From Actinoplanes aureus (GTDB taxonomy: Bacteria > Actinomycetota > Actinomycetes > Mycobacteriales > Micromonosporaceae): 64,000 nt of DNA. Of the stretch, positions 1 to 8,303 are shown one piece after another (the first letter of the stretch is position 1; each line of letters starts with the position of its first letter). The notes under the pieces are model-generated. The model was not told where the DNA came from, did not search any database, and saw nothing but the letters and a program-made list of their open reading frames with translations. The stretch spans positions 1 through 64,000 of the forward strand of contig NZ_JADQTO010000009.1 in assembly GCF_015704865.1 (NCBI RefSeq), given 5' to 3'. Position numbers and translations under genes: made by a program.

Positions 1-591
1 GACCTCGGCAACGAGTGGGCGCTGGACGCCAGCGTGCTCAAGGTGGGCAGCAACCTCTACCTGATGGGCACCTACAACGCCGGCGGCTCCTACGGGCAGT
101 CCAACTTCATCCAGCGCCTGACCAACCCCTGGACGCTCACCGGCTCCCGGGTCCGGCTCAGTTCGCCGACGCTGTCCTGGGAACGGCAGACCGGCGCGGT
201 CAACGAGGGCCCGGAACCGCTCTACCGCAACGGCCGGGTCATGGTCGTCTACTCGGCGTCGGCCTGCTGGGGCCCGGACTACAAGCTCGGCCTGCTCACC
301 CTGACCGGCAGCGATCCGATGAATCCGGCGCACTGGACGAAGAGCCCGAACCCGGTGTTCCAGCGCAACGACGCCAACGGGGTCTTCGCGCCCGGCCACA
401 ACGGCTTCTTCAAGAGCCCCGACGGCACCGAGGACTGGATCGTCTACCACGCCAACGACTCCGCCGGCGGCGGCTGCGACATGAACCGTTCCACCCGAGC
501 CCAGAAGTTCACCTGGAACACCGACGGCACCCCCAACTTCGGCACCCCTGTCCGCCTCGGAGTCACCCTGACCGCTCCCTCCGGGGAGTAG
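1..591 (+). CDS. Glycoside hydrolase family 43 protein, C-terminal part (5' end outside window)
   Basis: The frame is open from the first base and ends at TAG 589-591, giving the last 196 residues of a five-bladed propeller glycosidase. Visible GH43 features are the segment NEGPEPLYRNG, which carries the glutamate expected for the general acid, then VVYSASACWG, and later APGHNGFFKSPDG followed by WIVYHAND. Family members hydrolyse arabinan, arabinoxylan or related side chains and are usually secreted, but the signal peptide and the catalytic base would lie upstream of the window. Substrate cannot be assigned from this fragment. It ends immediately before the convergent WXG100-like gene, with no gap. 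A plant-polymer role fits the other hydrolases in the window. Confidence 0.85.
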   Translation, partial: DLGNEWALDASVLKVGSNLYLMGTYNAGGSYGQSNFIQRLTNPWTLTGSRVRLSSPTLSWERQTGAVNEGPEPLYRNGRVMVVYSASACWGPDYKLGLLTLTGSDPMNPAHWTKSPNPVFQRNDANGVFAPGHNGFFKSPDGTEDWIVYHANDSAGGGCDMNRSTRAQKFTWNTDGTPNFGTPVRLGVTLTAPSGE

Positions 592-1989
592 TCAGACCGG
601 GCCGTGCCGCGGTGTCGACGGCGGATCGGCCTCCGGCGGAACCAGCTCACCGACGCGACGGATGTACTCGGCCTGTTCAGCGTCGGTGAGCTGGTATTCC
701 GTGGCGCAGGCGACGAGAGCAGCGCCGGCATCGGACAGGGACTCGGCGGTGTTGCGCAGGATGCCGGCCAGCATGTTCCGCGCCTCGCCGAACCTGGCCA
801 GGGACCGCCCGAAATAGGTCGCTGCCGACCCACCAGGAGCGCACGTGTCCAGCGCCGCCGCGGCAGCGGTGTACTGACCCGCGGCGCCGGGCAGGTTGAC
901 GTACCCCGCCCGGTACACGTCGGCGACGGCCACGACGACGTCCGGGTTCATCGGGACGTCGTACCTGTCGATCGTCAAGGTTTCCATGGTGTGCGGTCCG
1001 TCGGCCAGAGCAGGGCGTTCCAGCCGCAGGTCCGGGCTCGCGAACCCCGTCCTGCTGTCCAGATCCTGGTCCAGCAGGCCGGCAAGCGTCGCGTCCAGCT
1101 CAGCGAGTCCCTGTTCGACGGTGGTGACGACCTGGTGAGTCGACTCGATGATCTGCGGGGCGGCGGTGCCCTCGATCGGGGCCTCGTTCGGAGGCTCGTC
1201 CTGCTTGCCCCGCACGTAACCGGCGACGCTGGTGGTGAACGAGATGGTGCCCATGATCGCCGACAACGGGGGGAAGAGCGACAGCGCACCACTGATCATC
1301 GACGTCCAGGACAGGGCCTCCACGTCATCGGCCTGCCCAGGGCCGCCGGACTCGCCGTTGAGCCGTGCGATGCAGGTGTCCGCGATGGTCAGCAGGTACC
1401 GGTGGGCGGTGGTGACCGCCTCGTGGCAGCTCTGCGCGACCACGGCGAGGGACAGGGCGTACGCCTGCTGCTGTCGTGACGCCAGGTGGAAGGGCTTCAG
1501 GAAACGGGTCTGGAACGACGTCGCGGCCTTGCCGGTCCACTGTTGCTCGTTGATCAAGCCGTCGACCGGCAGGACCCATTCACCGAAGGCGTACTCGATG
1601 CGGTCGTAGACGCTTGTCGGTGCCCCGCCCGCGCGTGCCACCTGGTGTTCGGTCCCGCCCAGCTTGCCGACCATGACCGTGTAGTCCAGCGGATCCAAGC
1701 CGTAGAACGCCTCGATCCGGGAACGCAACGTCATCAGGTTGTCGCTGAGGATCCGCCACTCCTCCCGCATCGGCCGCGCCGCCTCGTCGGGGCTGAGCGC
1801 CGGAGGCACCACTACCGGATCCTGCGGCTGCCTCGGGTCGGGCACCACGTTGCCCTGGTCGTCCAGCATGAACTTGTTGACCTGTAGATAGTCCTTGAAC
1901 CACTGCAACGCCAGGCGTTCGATCTCGGCCAGCTTGGGCGGCATCTCGTCCACGAGACGCTTCGGCACCAAGTCGATCAGGATTCTCAT
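592..1989 (-). CDS. WXG100/LXG-like helical protein, possible type VII secretion substrate
   Basis: A 465-residue protein. I chose ATG 1989 because GGGGGAG lies 8 nt upstream; a start 16 codons earlier is possible. The sequence is largely alpha-helical and has EQQWTGKAATSFQTRF near residue 155, a W-x-G turn between helices as in ESX/WXG100 proteins. A hydrophobic stretch follows (FPPLSAIMGTISFTTSVAGY), then a second helical half with a YRAGYVNLPGAAGQY segment. No signal peptide, enzyme motif or toxin domain is recognisable. Long WXG-containing proteins are often exported by type VII systems, but no EccC or other secretion gene is within view. The role is inferred from the motif only. It stands alone, convergent with GH43. 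Confidence 0.5.
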   Translation of the reverse strand: MRILIDLVPKRLVDEMPPKLAEIERLALQWFKDYLQVNKFMLDDQGNVVPDPRQPQDPVVVPPALSPDEAARPMREEWRILSDNLMTLRSRIEAFYGLDPLDYTVMVGKLGGTEHQVARAGGAPTSVYDRIEYAFGEWVLPVDGLINEQQWTGKAATSFQTRFLKPFHLASRQQQAYALSLAVVAQSCHEAVTTAHRYLLTIADTCIARLNGESGGPGQADDVEALSWTSMISGALSLFPPLSAIMGTISFTTSVAGYVRGKQDEPPNEAPIEGTAAPQIIESTHQVVTTVEQGLAELDATLAGLLDQDLDSRTGFASPDLRLERPALADGPHTMETLTIDRYDVPMNPDVVVAVADVYRAGYVNLPGAAGQYTAAAAALDTCAPGGSAATYFGRSLARFGEARNMLAGILRNTAESLSDAGAALVACATEYQLTDAEQAEYIRRVGELVPPEADPPSTPRHGPV

Positions 1990-2079
1990 CGCACCCACTC
2001 CCCCGAAGTCGGTATCGTCCTCTTTCGATCGTGGCACGCACGGTGATCGATAGACAGGTCGCCGACCGGCAACTCGGGC

Positions 2080-3452
2080 TCAGCCGCGGATGGTGGCGGC
2101 CAGTTCGCGGACGCCGGCTCGCAGGCGGGACTCGGTCATCTGGGAGTAGCCGAGGATCAGGGTGGGCGGATGGCCGCCGCCGATCCGGTAGTCGCTCATC
2201 GTGGCCAGGGCGATTCCCCGGGACCGGGCGCGCGCCGCGACGGCCGCCTCGTCGACGGTGTCCGGCAACTCCACCGTGACGTGCAGCCCGGCGGCGATGC
2301 CGCGGATGGTGGCCGCCGGCAGCGACTCGGCCAGGGCCGCGATCACCGCGTCGCGGCGGCGCCGGTAGCGCAGTCGCATGCGGCGCAGGTGCCGGTCCAG
2401 GTCGCCGCGCTTCAGGAAGTGCGCGAAGGCCAGCTGTTCGATGCGGGCGGTGCCCTGGTCGTGCAGCAGCTTCTCCTCGCGCACAACGTCCACCAGTGAC
2501 GGCGGGAGGACCATCCAGCCCAGCCGCAGGGCGGGAGGGAAATTTTGCTGGCGGTTCCGGCGTACACCACATGGTTTTGATCCAGGCCTTGAAGCGCGCC
2601 CACCGCCGGCCGGTCGTAGCGGTATTCGGCGTCGTAGTCGTCCTCGATGGCGATCGCGCCGCAGGCGCGGAGCCAGGTGATCAGTGCGGTGCGGCGCTCC
2701 GGCGCCAGCACCACCCCGGTGGGGTGCTGATGCGCGGGCGTGAGAATCACCGCGCCGACCTGGGCGGCCTCCAGTAGGTCGGCCTTCAGGCCCAGATCGT
2801 CCACCGGTACGCGCACCGCCTCCAGCCCCGCGCGGCTGATGATCCGGTCCTGCTCCTGGTTGCCGGGGTCCTCGCACGCGATCCGCCGGGCGCCGCGTGT
2901 GGCAAGTGCCCGGCAGATCAGCCCCAGGCCCTGCTGGTAACCGCTGGTGATCATGATCTGTTCGCGCCCGGCCACCACCCCGCGGACACGGCCGAGGTAG
3001 TCGGCCAGGCCGTCGCGCAGCGCGTCGATGCCGAAGACGTCGCCGTAGCCGAGGTCGGCGACGGTGATCTCGTTGACCGCGTCGCGCAGGCAGCGGGCCC
3101 AGGCGGCGCGCGGGAACGAGGAGACGTCGGGGCGGGCGGGCATGAAGTCGAAGCGGACCGCGAGCGCGGTGTCCGGCCTCGGCGCTGCCGTCGCGGCGTG
3201 CGGGAACGGCCCGGGCGCGACCCGCGGCTGGGCGCCCTGCCGCAGGGCGAGATAGCCCTCGGCGGCCAGCTGGGCGTACGCGTCGACGATGACCTTGCGG
3301 GAGACGCCGAGTTGCCGGGCCAGGTCGCGGGTCGACGGCACCGGCGTGCCGGCCCGGAGGCTGCCGTTGCGGACGGCGTCCCGGATCCGGCCCTGGATCT
3401 GCGCGGTCAGGGTGCCGGGACGGTCCTTCGAGACGGTCAGCAGGAACTCCAC
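2080..3452 (-). pseudogene. MocR-type GntR/aminotransferase regulator, interrupted by a 1-nt frameshift
   Basis: The N-terminal part has a GntR winged helix (PSTRDLARQLGVSRKVIVDAY), then a fold-type I aminotransferase-like domain with DPGNQEQDR, AHQHPTGV and EDDYDAEYRYDRP, the PLP-binding layout of PdxR/MocR regulators. At the lysine motif (TASK) the frame breaks near position 2530. The remainder, starting PALRLGWMVLPPSLV and ending REL-AATIRG, continues in another frame to TGA at 2080. Restoring one nucleotide would rejoin the two halves. GTG 3452 is preceded by AAGGGG and begins at EFLLTVSKD; GTG 3476 is the alternative. MocR proteins normally regulate the divergent gene, here an MFS pump. 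Either the regulator is dead or the read is wrong. Confidence 0.8.
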
Positions 3453-3473
3453 TGGTCCCCTTTTCGGTCGCGG

Positions 3474-3499
3474 CACTGGATCTGTTATTTGTACCAGTG
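3474..3499. promoter_or_regulatory. Inverted repeat between MocR regulator and MFS pump
   Basis: CACTGG at 3474-3479 and CCAGTG at 3494-3499 form a perfect 6-bp inverted repeat separated by 14 nt of AT-richer sequence. It lies in the very short gap between divergent genes and overlaps the outermost possible start codons of both. It is a plausible operator for the MocR-type regulator; the binding itself is inferred. Confidence 0.45.
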
Positions 3500-4657
3500 A
3501 AGGACGACCGTGAGGACATGCTCTTCTCCGCGTCGGTCGTCGCCCGCCTCCCCCTCGCCACGTTCAGCATCGGCCTGCTCGTGCACGTCGAGCAGCTGTC
3601 CGGTTCGTACACCGCGGCCGGCGCGGTCGCCGGTGCCCTCGCGGTCGCGCAGGGCGCCGGCGGTCCGCTGCTGGGGCGCCTCGTGGACCGGCGCGGGCAG
3701 ACCGTGGTGTTGTTGAGCTCGGCGACCGTCGCCGGAGCCGGGCTCATCGCGGTGGCCATGATGCCCGCCGGTACGCCGCTGCCGGCCCTGCTCGCGCTGG
3801 CCGCGCTCATCGGGCTGGCCACTCCGCCGGTCGGGGCGTGCATGCGTACGCTGATTCCGGTTCTGCGCCCGGGGGCGGACAGCCGGCGCCGGGCGTACGC
3901 CGCGGACGCCGCCGCCACCGAGCTGACCTGGGTGTCCGGGCCACCGCTCGCCCTCGGCCTCGGCGCCCTGGCCGGCACCGGCACGGCGCTCACCGCCGCC
4001 GGGATGATCCTGATCGCGGCCACCGCCCTCTTCGCCTCGTCCCGGGCCTCCCGTGGCTGGCAGCCCACCCGGACGCGGCGGGCGCGGGTCAGCGCCCTGG
4101 CCTCACCGGACATGCGCACGCTGGTGACCGTGATGATCGGCGTCGGCGTGGTGTTCGGCGCCACCGAGGTCGCGGTGACCGCCTCGGCCGGTCCGGCCGC
4201 CGGACTGCTGCTCGGCCTCTGGGGTGCCGGTTCGCTGGCCGGCGGGGTCGCCGCCACCCGGCTGGGCGGCGGCGCGACCGACGGACGCCGCTTCGCCTTA
4301 CTGCTGGCCGCGCTGGGCGTGGGACACCTGCTCCTCGTCGCCGCGTCGGCCCGGGTGATCGTGGCGGCCGCATTGATCGCTGTCGCGGGTTCCATGATCG
4401 CGCCGGTCCTGGCGAGCTCCTACGCGATGGTCGACTCCGCCGCACCCGCCGGTACGGCAACCGAGGCGTTCGCCTGGCTGGCCACCGCGACCGCGATCGG
4501 CACCGCGGGCGGTGCGGCGGCCGGTGGCGCGCTCGCCGATCTGGCCGGCCCCGCGTCCGGCTTCGTCCTCGCCGGTGCCGCCGGACTGGTCGCGGCGGTC
4601 GTCGCCGTGACCCGGATCAGCGGGTCGCCGGCACCTCAACCGGCCGCAGCGGTCTGA
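3497..4657 (+). CDS. MFS transporter
   Basis: A 386-residue membrane protein, almost entirely hydrophobic alanine/leucine/glycine helices, with GGPLLGRLVDRRG near residue 55, the cytoplasmic loop 2-3 motif of the major facilitator superfamily. About 12 helices can be counted, the usual number. The substrate is unknown; such pumps beside MocR or GntR regulators are commonly efflux carriers. GTG 3497 sits in the operator region, so ATG 3518 (MLFSASVVARLPL) may be the true start; neither has a strong ribosome binding site. Its 3' end overlaps the convergent SgcJ-like gene by 41 nt. Confidence 0.8.
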   Translation: MKDDREDMLFSASVVARLPLATFSIGLLVHVEQLSGSYTAAGAVAGALAVAQGAGGPLLGRLVDRRGQTVVLLSSATVAGAGLIAVAMMPAGTPLPALLALAALIGLATPPVGACMRTLIPVLRPGADSRRRAYAADAAATELTWVSGPPLALGLGALAGTGTALTAAGMILIAATALFASSRASRGWQPTRTRRARVSALASPDMRTLVTVMIGVGVVFGATEVAVTASAGPAAGLLLGLWGAGSLAGGVAATRLGGGATDGRRFALLLAALGVGHLLLVAASARVIVAAALIAVAGSMIAPVLASSYAMVDSAAPAGTATEAFAWLATATAIGTAGGAAAGGALADLAGPASGFVLAGAAGLVAAVVAVTRISGSPAPQPAAAV

Positions 4658-5135
4658 CCCGGGTGTTCTGGAAGGAGGTGTAGAGCCAGCGCCCGTGGCG
4701 CTTCACCGCGACGTTCGTGTTGACCGAGAGGGCCTCGCCGGTGCAGGCGGACTCGCCGGGCCAGAGCACACAGCCGCTCCGCACGATGACCGCGAGGTCG
4801 GACTCGACGAACCGGATCCGCTCGTCCTGCTGGAGCAGGCGCGTGCCGCGCAGATAGGTGGTGAAGTAGTAGCCCATGCCCTCCTCGATCCCGGCGCGGG
4901 TGCTCATGTGGTCGCCGTTGAACGTGACGAGGTCGGCGTCGGGCGTGTAGAGCGCCGCGTACGCCCGGGCGTCGCCGCGCGCCCAGGCCTCGTCCTGGCG
5001 ATCGCGGAGATCGCGCAGGGCGGCGAGGTCGCGGTCCCGGCCGGTTCCGGCCGACGCGGGAGCGGTCGCGGGCAGCAGGGCGGCGATGATTACCGCCACG
5101 GCGGCGCCTGTCATGCGGCTGGCGTATCGACTCAT
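4617..5135 (-). CDS. Secreted SgcJ/EcaC-like NTF2-fold (DUF4440) protein
   Basis: A 172-residue protein with a clear signal peptide (positive MSRYASRM start, hydrophobic core, then PASAG). The mature part has the cone-shaped NTF2/SnoaL layout: an initial helix with RDRQDEAWARGDARAY, then AALYTPDADLVTFNGD, and late strands ending RWLYTSFQNTRV. Family members include ketosteroid-isomerase-like enzymes and binding proteins; no catalytic residue set is certain here. Two cysteines (residues 122 and 131 or so) flank WPGESA and may form a disulfide in the exported protein. The gene ends inside the 3' end of the MFS gene on the other strand. The function is unknown. Confidence 0.7.
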   Translation of the reverse strand: MSRYASRMTGAAVAVIIAALLPATAPASAGTGRDRDLAALRDLRDRQDEAWARGDARAYAALYTPDADLVTFNGDHMSTRAGIEEGMGYYFTTYLRGTRLLQQDERIRFVESDLAVIVRSGCVLWPGESACTGEALSVNTNVAVKRHGRWLYTSFQNTRVRPLRPVEVPATR

Positions 5136-5201
5136 GCCATCACGGTAGGAAGCCGTGACGCCTCGCCGGAACGCCCTGCGGAGGGATCCCGGAGTCCTCC
5201 C

Positions 5202-5624
5202 TCAGAGGTACTCGTAGGAGCGGTCGATCAACTCCGTCATCGCCTGCTGGAAGTCGCTGCGCCGCCGCGGGCTCCAGGTCTCGGTGAGCCGGTCGAAGAC
5301 CCGCTCCTGCCACTCATGTGCCTGGCTCAGCATGGTGTGGCCGGCGGGGGTCACCGTCGCCCAGCGCCGGCGGCCGTCCGAGGCGGATGCCCGCATGGTC
5401 AGATATCCGGCCTCGGCCGCGCTCTTGATCAGCCGTGATGCGCCGCTCTGGTCGATACCGATCTCGTGGGCGACGGCATTGACCGTCGCCTCGATCCCCC
5501 GCCGGGTCAGCGAGTGGACCGCCTCGGTGACCAGCACGAGCCGGCCCTGCTCGGCCTCCGACGACCTGCGTGACCAGTGCCGGACGAACGCGAACAACAC
5601 CTGTCCCGGCCCCGGGTCGCTCAT
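5202..5624 (-). CDS. MarR-family transcriptional regulator
   Basis: A 140-residue winged-helix protein. The recognition region is AHEIGIDQSGASRLIKSAAEAGYLT, followed by a beta wing (ASASDGRRRWATVTPAG), which is the MarR signature, and a C-terminal helix for dimerisation. ATG 5624 overlaps the stop of the upstream NTF2-like gene (ATGA, 5621-5624), so the two are translated as a coupled pair. The likely target is their shared promoter, where a perfect palindrome lies at 6012-6026. The ligand is unknown. Confidence 0.88.
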   Translation of the reverse strand: MSDPGPGQVLFAFVRHWSRRSSEAEQGRLVLVTEAVHSLTRRGIEATVNAVAHEIGIDQSGASRLIKSAAEAGYLTMRASASDGRRRWATVTPAGHTMLSQAHEWQERVFDRLTETWSPRRRSDFQQAMTELIDRSYEYL

Positions 5625-6001
5625 TCGGTGGCCGCCATCTCGCGGCAGATGTAGGCCAGCTCGAGCGCCGACCTGAGGTCGGGCAGCCGGAGCGAGGCGG
5701 TCACCTTCTCGCCGGTCACCCGGAACACCGTCGCCACCCGGGTCGGGGAGGTGCTCTCCGGCCAGGTCGCGTCCTCCTCGACGACCATGAGGCGCTCACT
5801 GACCGGATGCCATGACCGCGGCACCAGCTTGATCCCGGAGCGTTCCACCCACCCGGCGAACTCTTCGGGGCTGATCGGGCCGGCGCCCTTGGGCCCCAGG
5901 ACGGCGATCGGATCGCCGACCGCCCGGGCCGAACGCTCCGGGTCGGCGCTGTTCACGCTCGCATGCCACTCGTTGATGGCTGCTTCAAGTGCTGAGTCCA
6001 T
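5621..6001 (-). CDS. NTF2-like (SnoaL/DUF4440-type) protein
   Basis: A 126-residue cytoplasmic protein with no signal peptide. The pattern of an N-terminal helix (ALEAAINEWHASVNSADPE), then VGDPIAVLGPKG, paired strands with RVATVFRVTGEKVTASLRLPD and a closing helix containing LAYICREMA fits the NTF2 fold. I place the start at ATG 6001 (MDSALEAA) because the palindrome at 6012-6026 lies just upstream; an in-frame ATG 30 nt earlier would fall within that site. It is the first gene of a two-gene unit with the MarR regulator, ending in an ATGA overlap. The family includes enzymes and stress-related binding proteins; no activity can be named. Confidence 0.6.
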   Translation of the reverse strand: MDSALEAAINEWHASVNSADPERSARAVGDPIAVLGPKGAGPISPEEFAGWVERSGIKLVPRSWHPVSERLMVVEEDATWPESTSPTRVATVFRVTGEKVTASLRLPDLRSALELAYICREMAATE

Positions 6002-6011
6002 CGCCGAAGTG

Positions 6012-6026
6012 TATGCGAAACGCATA
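6012..6026. promoter_or_regulatory. 15-bp palindrome upstream of the NTF2-like/MarR pair
   Basis: TATGCGAAACGCATA is a perfect inverted repeat of 6-bp arms around AAA. Its size and AT-tipped arms suit a MarR dimer. It lies 10 nt upstream of the NTF2-like start and about 45 nt from the start of the divergent AraC gene, so it could serve both. Binding is inferred. Confidence 0.6.
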
Positions 6027-6071
6027 TTCTTGGCACCGAGAGTTGTCATACCCCGCGCGTACGTTCGGCTC

Positions 6072-6899
6072 GTGCTCTCGTCCGCTGTCCTGGCCGCTCG
6101 GCCCGAGTTCACCGTGGCCGCGGTGACCTGCCGCGAGGACCACCGCGGCTGGTCCGCGGCGGAGTCGCACGACCGCTTCCGGGTCGTCATCGTGCGCCGG
6201 GGCAGGTTCCGCAGACAGACCGGCGGTGTCCGTGCCGACCTCGACCCCACCGTCGCCTACCTCGGCGTGCCCGGCGAGGTGGAGCGCTTCGCCCATCCCG
6301 CGGGCGGCGACATCTGCACCTCGGTCACCGTGACCCCGGCACTGTGGCGGAGCATGGCCGGGGACCGGCAACCGGTGCGGCCGATCGTCTACGTCGACGG
6401 AGCGGTGGATCTGGCCCATCGGCGGGTCCTCGTCGCCGCCCGGACGGGAGACGTCGATTTCGCACTCGCCGAGCGACTGTTGACGCTGATCGGCCATGCG
6501 ATCACGCAGGCCGTCGCCAAGCCCGTCCCGAGCGCACGCTCCGGCGACCGCCCGCTCGTCGGTGCCGCCCGCGAGGCGATCGGCACCGGCCATCCCGCCT
6601 CCGGCGCCCTGCTGCCGCTGGCGGCTCTGCTCGGCGTCTCGCCATACAGGTTGAGCCGGGCGTTCACCGCCGAGCTCGGGGTGTCGCTGACCCGATACCG
6701 CAACCGGGTCCGTGTCGCCCGCGCCCTGGACCGGCTGGAGGCCGGTGAGACCCGGCTCGCGATGCTCGCCGCCGACCTCGGCTTCGCCGATCAGGCTCAC
6801 CTGTGCCGCACCGTGCGTGCCCACGTGGGGCACACGCCGACCGCACTGCGCCGCCTGCTGACACGGACGGTCGAGCCCGGCGTTGCGTCGCACCCTTGA
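6072..6899 (+). CDS. AraC-family transcriptional regulator
   Basis: About 275 residues. The N-terminal half is a cupin-like sensor (DRFRVVIVRRGRF, VAYLGVPGEVERFAHP). The C-terminal third has two helix-turn-helix units: LPLAALLGVSPYRLSRAF with the following GVSLTRYRNRVRVARAL, then LAMLAADLGFADQAHLCRTVRAHVG-type second HTH ending in TPTALRR, as in AraC/XylS proteins. I chose GTG 6072 because upstream codons would run through the operator region; no ribosome binding site is obvious, so a leaderless mRNA is possible. It is divergent from the NTF2-like/MarR pair and precedes the Rrf2 gene in the same direction. Confidence 0.8.
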   Translation: MLSSAVLAARPEFTVAAVTCREDHRGWSAAESHDRFRVVIVRRGRFRRQTGGVRADLDPTVAYLGVPGEVERFAHPAGGDICTSVTVTPALWRSMAGDRQPVRPIVYVDGAVDLAHRRVLVAARTGDVDFALAERLLTLIGHAITQAVAKPVPSARSGDRPLVGAAREAIGTGHPASGALLPLAALLGVSPYRLSRAFTAELGVSLTRYRNRVRVARALDRLEAGETRLAMLAADLGFADQAHLCRTVRAHVGHTPTALRRLLTRTVEPGVASHP

Positions 6900-6920
6900 T
6901 TGTAATAGAAATGGTTACGA
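6900..6920. promoter_or_regulatory. Imperfect inverted repeat at the Rrf2 gene start
   Basis: TTGTAA at 6900-6905 faces TTACGA at 6915-6920, a 5-of-6 inverted repeat with AT-rich centre, directly at the start of the Rrf2-type gene. It is a candidate auto-operator because small Rrf2 regulators often bind their own promoter. The evidence is weak on its own. Confidence 0.3.
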
Positions 6921-7345
6921 TGGCTTCGAACAGCAGAGTGACGATCGCGGCGCACGCACTGGCGTGGCTGGAGCTCGCCCGCCGGCGCGGGCACCCGTCG
7001 CTGACCTCCGACGAGGTGGCCGCGAGCGTCAACACGAACCCGGTCATCCTGCGGCGCAGCCTCGGTGACCTGCGCCGGGCCGGCCTGGTCACGGTCCGGC
7101 GCGGCACCGGGGCGGGCTTCTCGCTGGCCCGGCCGGCCGAGGAGATCTCGATGTACGACGTGTGGACGGCCGTCTCAGCGGAGCCGCTGCTCGCGCTGCA
7201 CCACTCAGAGCCGAACCTGGAATGCCCGGTGGGCCACGGCATCCGGCCGGTCCTGACCGACGTGTACGACGAGGCGACCGCCGCGTTCGGAGCGGCGCTG
7301 GCCCGGCGCACGATCGCCGACATCTTGGAGAGGATCCTGACGTGA
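6920..7345 (+). CDS. Rrf2-family transcriptional regulator
   Basis: A 141-residue protein with an N-terminal winged helix (LTSDEVAASVNTNPVILRRSLGDLRRAGLV) and the glycine-rich wing RRGTGAGFSLARP typical of Rrf2 proteins. There is a single cysteine, in EPNLECPVGHGI. This means no three-cysteine Fe-S cluster as in IscR; a thiol-based redox or electrophile switch would be possible. ATG 6920 is chosen; ATG 6911 is in frame. Its stop overlaps the GTG of the NIPSNAP gene (GTGA, 7342-7345), so it probably controls that gene. Confidence 0.85.
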   Translation: MASNSRVTIAAHALAWLELARRRGHPSLTSDEVAASVNTNPVILRRSLGDLRRAGLVTVRRGTGAGFSLARPAEEISMYDVWTAVSAEPLLALHHSEPNLECPVGHGIRPVLTDVYDEATAAFGAALARRTIADILERILT

Positions 7346-7953
7346 TCGTGGAGCTTCGGCAGTACACGCTGCGCCCCGGGCGCCGCGACGAGCTGATCGA
7401 GCTGTTCGACAAACAGTTCGTCGAGTCGCAGGAGGAGCTGGGCATGGCGGTGCTCGGCCAGTTCCGCGACCTCGACCAGCCCGACAGATTCGTCTGGCTG
7501 CGCGGCTTCCCCGACATGGCGGTGCGCGGCCGGGCACTGCGCGAGTTCTACGGCGGCCCGGTGTGGAAGGAACACGGTCCCGCGGCGAACGCCACGATGA
7601 TCGACTCCGACGACGTGCTGCTGACGCGCGCGATCGTGCCGCCGCCGGCGTTCCCCCGTGACGGCGAACGCGCGGACTCGGCCATGCGGGCAACGATCTG
7701 GTACCGCGATCGGCCGTTCGACGACACGTTCACCCAGTGGTTCGCCGGCCTGAACACCGGCGCCGTCGCGGTCCTGTCGACGGAGTACGCCGAAAACAAC
7801 TTCCCGGCCCTGCCGGTGCGCGAGGGCGAGCACGCGTTCGTCTGGTTCACCCGGCCGGTAAACGCCGGCGAAATCGAGGCACCCGAGCGATTCGGCGTGG
7901 TGAAAACCGAGCAGCTACGTCTGATGCCGACCGCCCGATCCGCGTTTCGGTGA
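7342..7953 (+). CDS. NIPSNAP-family protein
   Basis: A 203-residue protein beginning IVELRQYTLRPGRRDELIELF, the hallmark opening of the NIPSNAP family, a dimeric alpha-beta barrel fold related to ABM monooxygenases. A second half repeats a similar topology (RATIWYRDRPFDDTFTQWF). Family members bind or act on small molecules, but enzymatic roles are not established. The GTG start overlaps the stop of the Rrf2 regulator, so expression is coupled to it; the pair looks like a regulator with its small-molecule handling target. Confidence 0.8.
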   Translation: MIVELRQYTLRPGRRDELIELFDKQFVESQEELGMAVLGQFRDLDQPDRFVWLRGFPDMAVRGRALREFYGGPVWKEHGPAANATMIDSDDVLLTRAIVPPPAFPRDGERADSAMRATIWYRDRPFDDTFTQWFAGLNTGAVAVLSTEYAENNFPALPVREGEHAFVWFTRPVNAGEIEAPERFGVVKTEQLRLMPTARSAFR

Positions 7954-7996
7954 AGCCTTCACCGATGACGACGGGTACCACGGCCGCTGTCAGTAC

Positions 7997-8299
7997 ATGT
8001 CGTTCGTCGTCGAATATCACATAAATTGGAAGGACCGGCGATATACCCACGAGGAAGTCGAGAGAATGGTGCGCCGGGAACCCGAAGAAGACGGCTGCGT
8101 CGGTGCCGTCGAGCTGCCCCGGGTGGACACCCCGGCGGGGGCGATTCTCGACGAGAAGATCGGAGCCCGCGCCTGGTCCGAGAACGCGATCGTCGAGGTC
8201 GGGTTCGAGAACCTCCCGTCCACCATGGAGACGCTGACTTCCCGCGCTGACGACATGACCGCCCTGCTGAAAGATCTGCTGACCGCCCTGAGGCGATAG
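7997..8299 (+). CDS. Hypothetical 100-residue protein
   Basis: An acidic small soluble protein starting SFVVEYHINWKDRRYTHEEVERM and ending in a leucine-rich helix (MTALLKDLLTALRR). It has one cysteine (DGCVGAVELPR) and an AGAILDEKIGARAW segment. Codon pattern and length suggest a real gene; no ribosome binding site is clear upstream of ATG 7997. It has no recognised domain. It follows the NIPSNAP gene by 43 nt in the same direction and ends 4 nt from a convergent hypothetical gene. Confidence 0.5.
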   Translation: MSFVVEYHINWKDRRYTHEEVERMVRREPEEDGCVGAVELPRVDTPAGAILDEKIGARAWSENAIVEVGFENLPSTMETLTSRADDMTALLKDLLTALRR

Positions 8300-8303
8300 C
8301 CGG

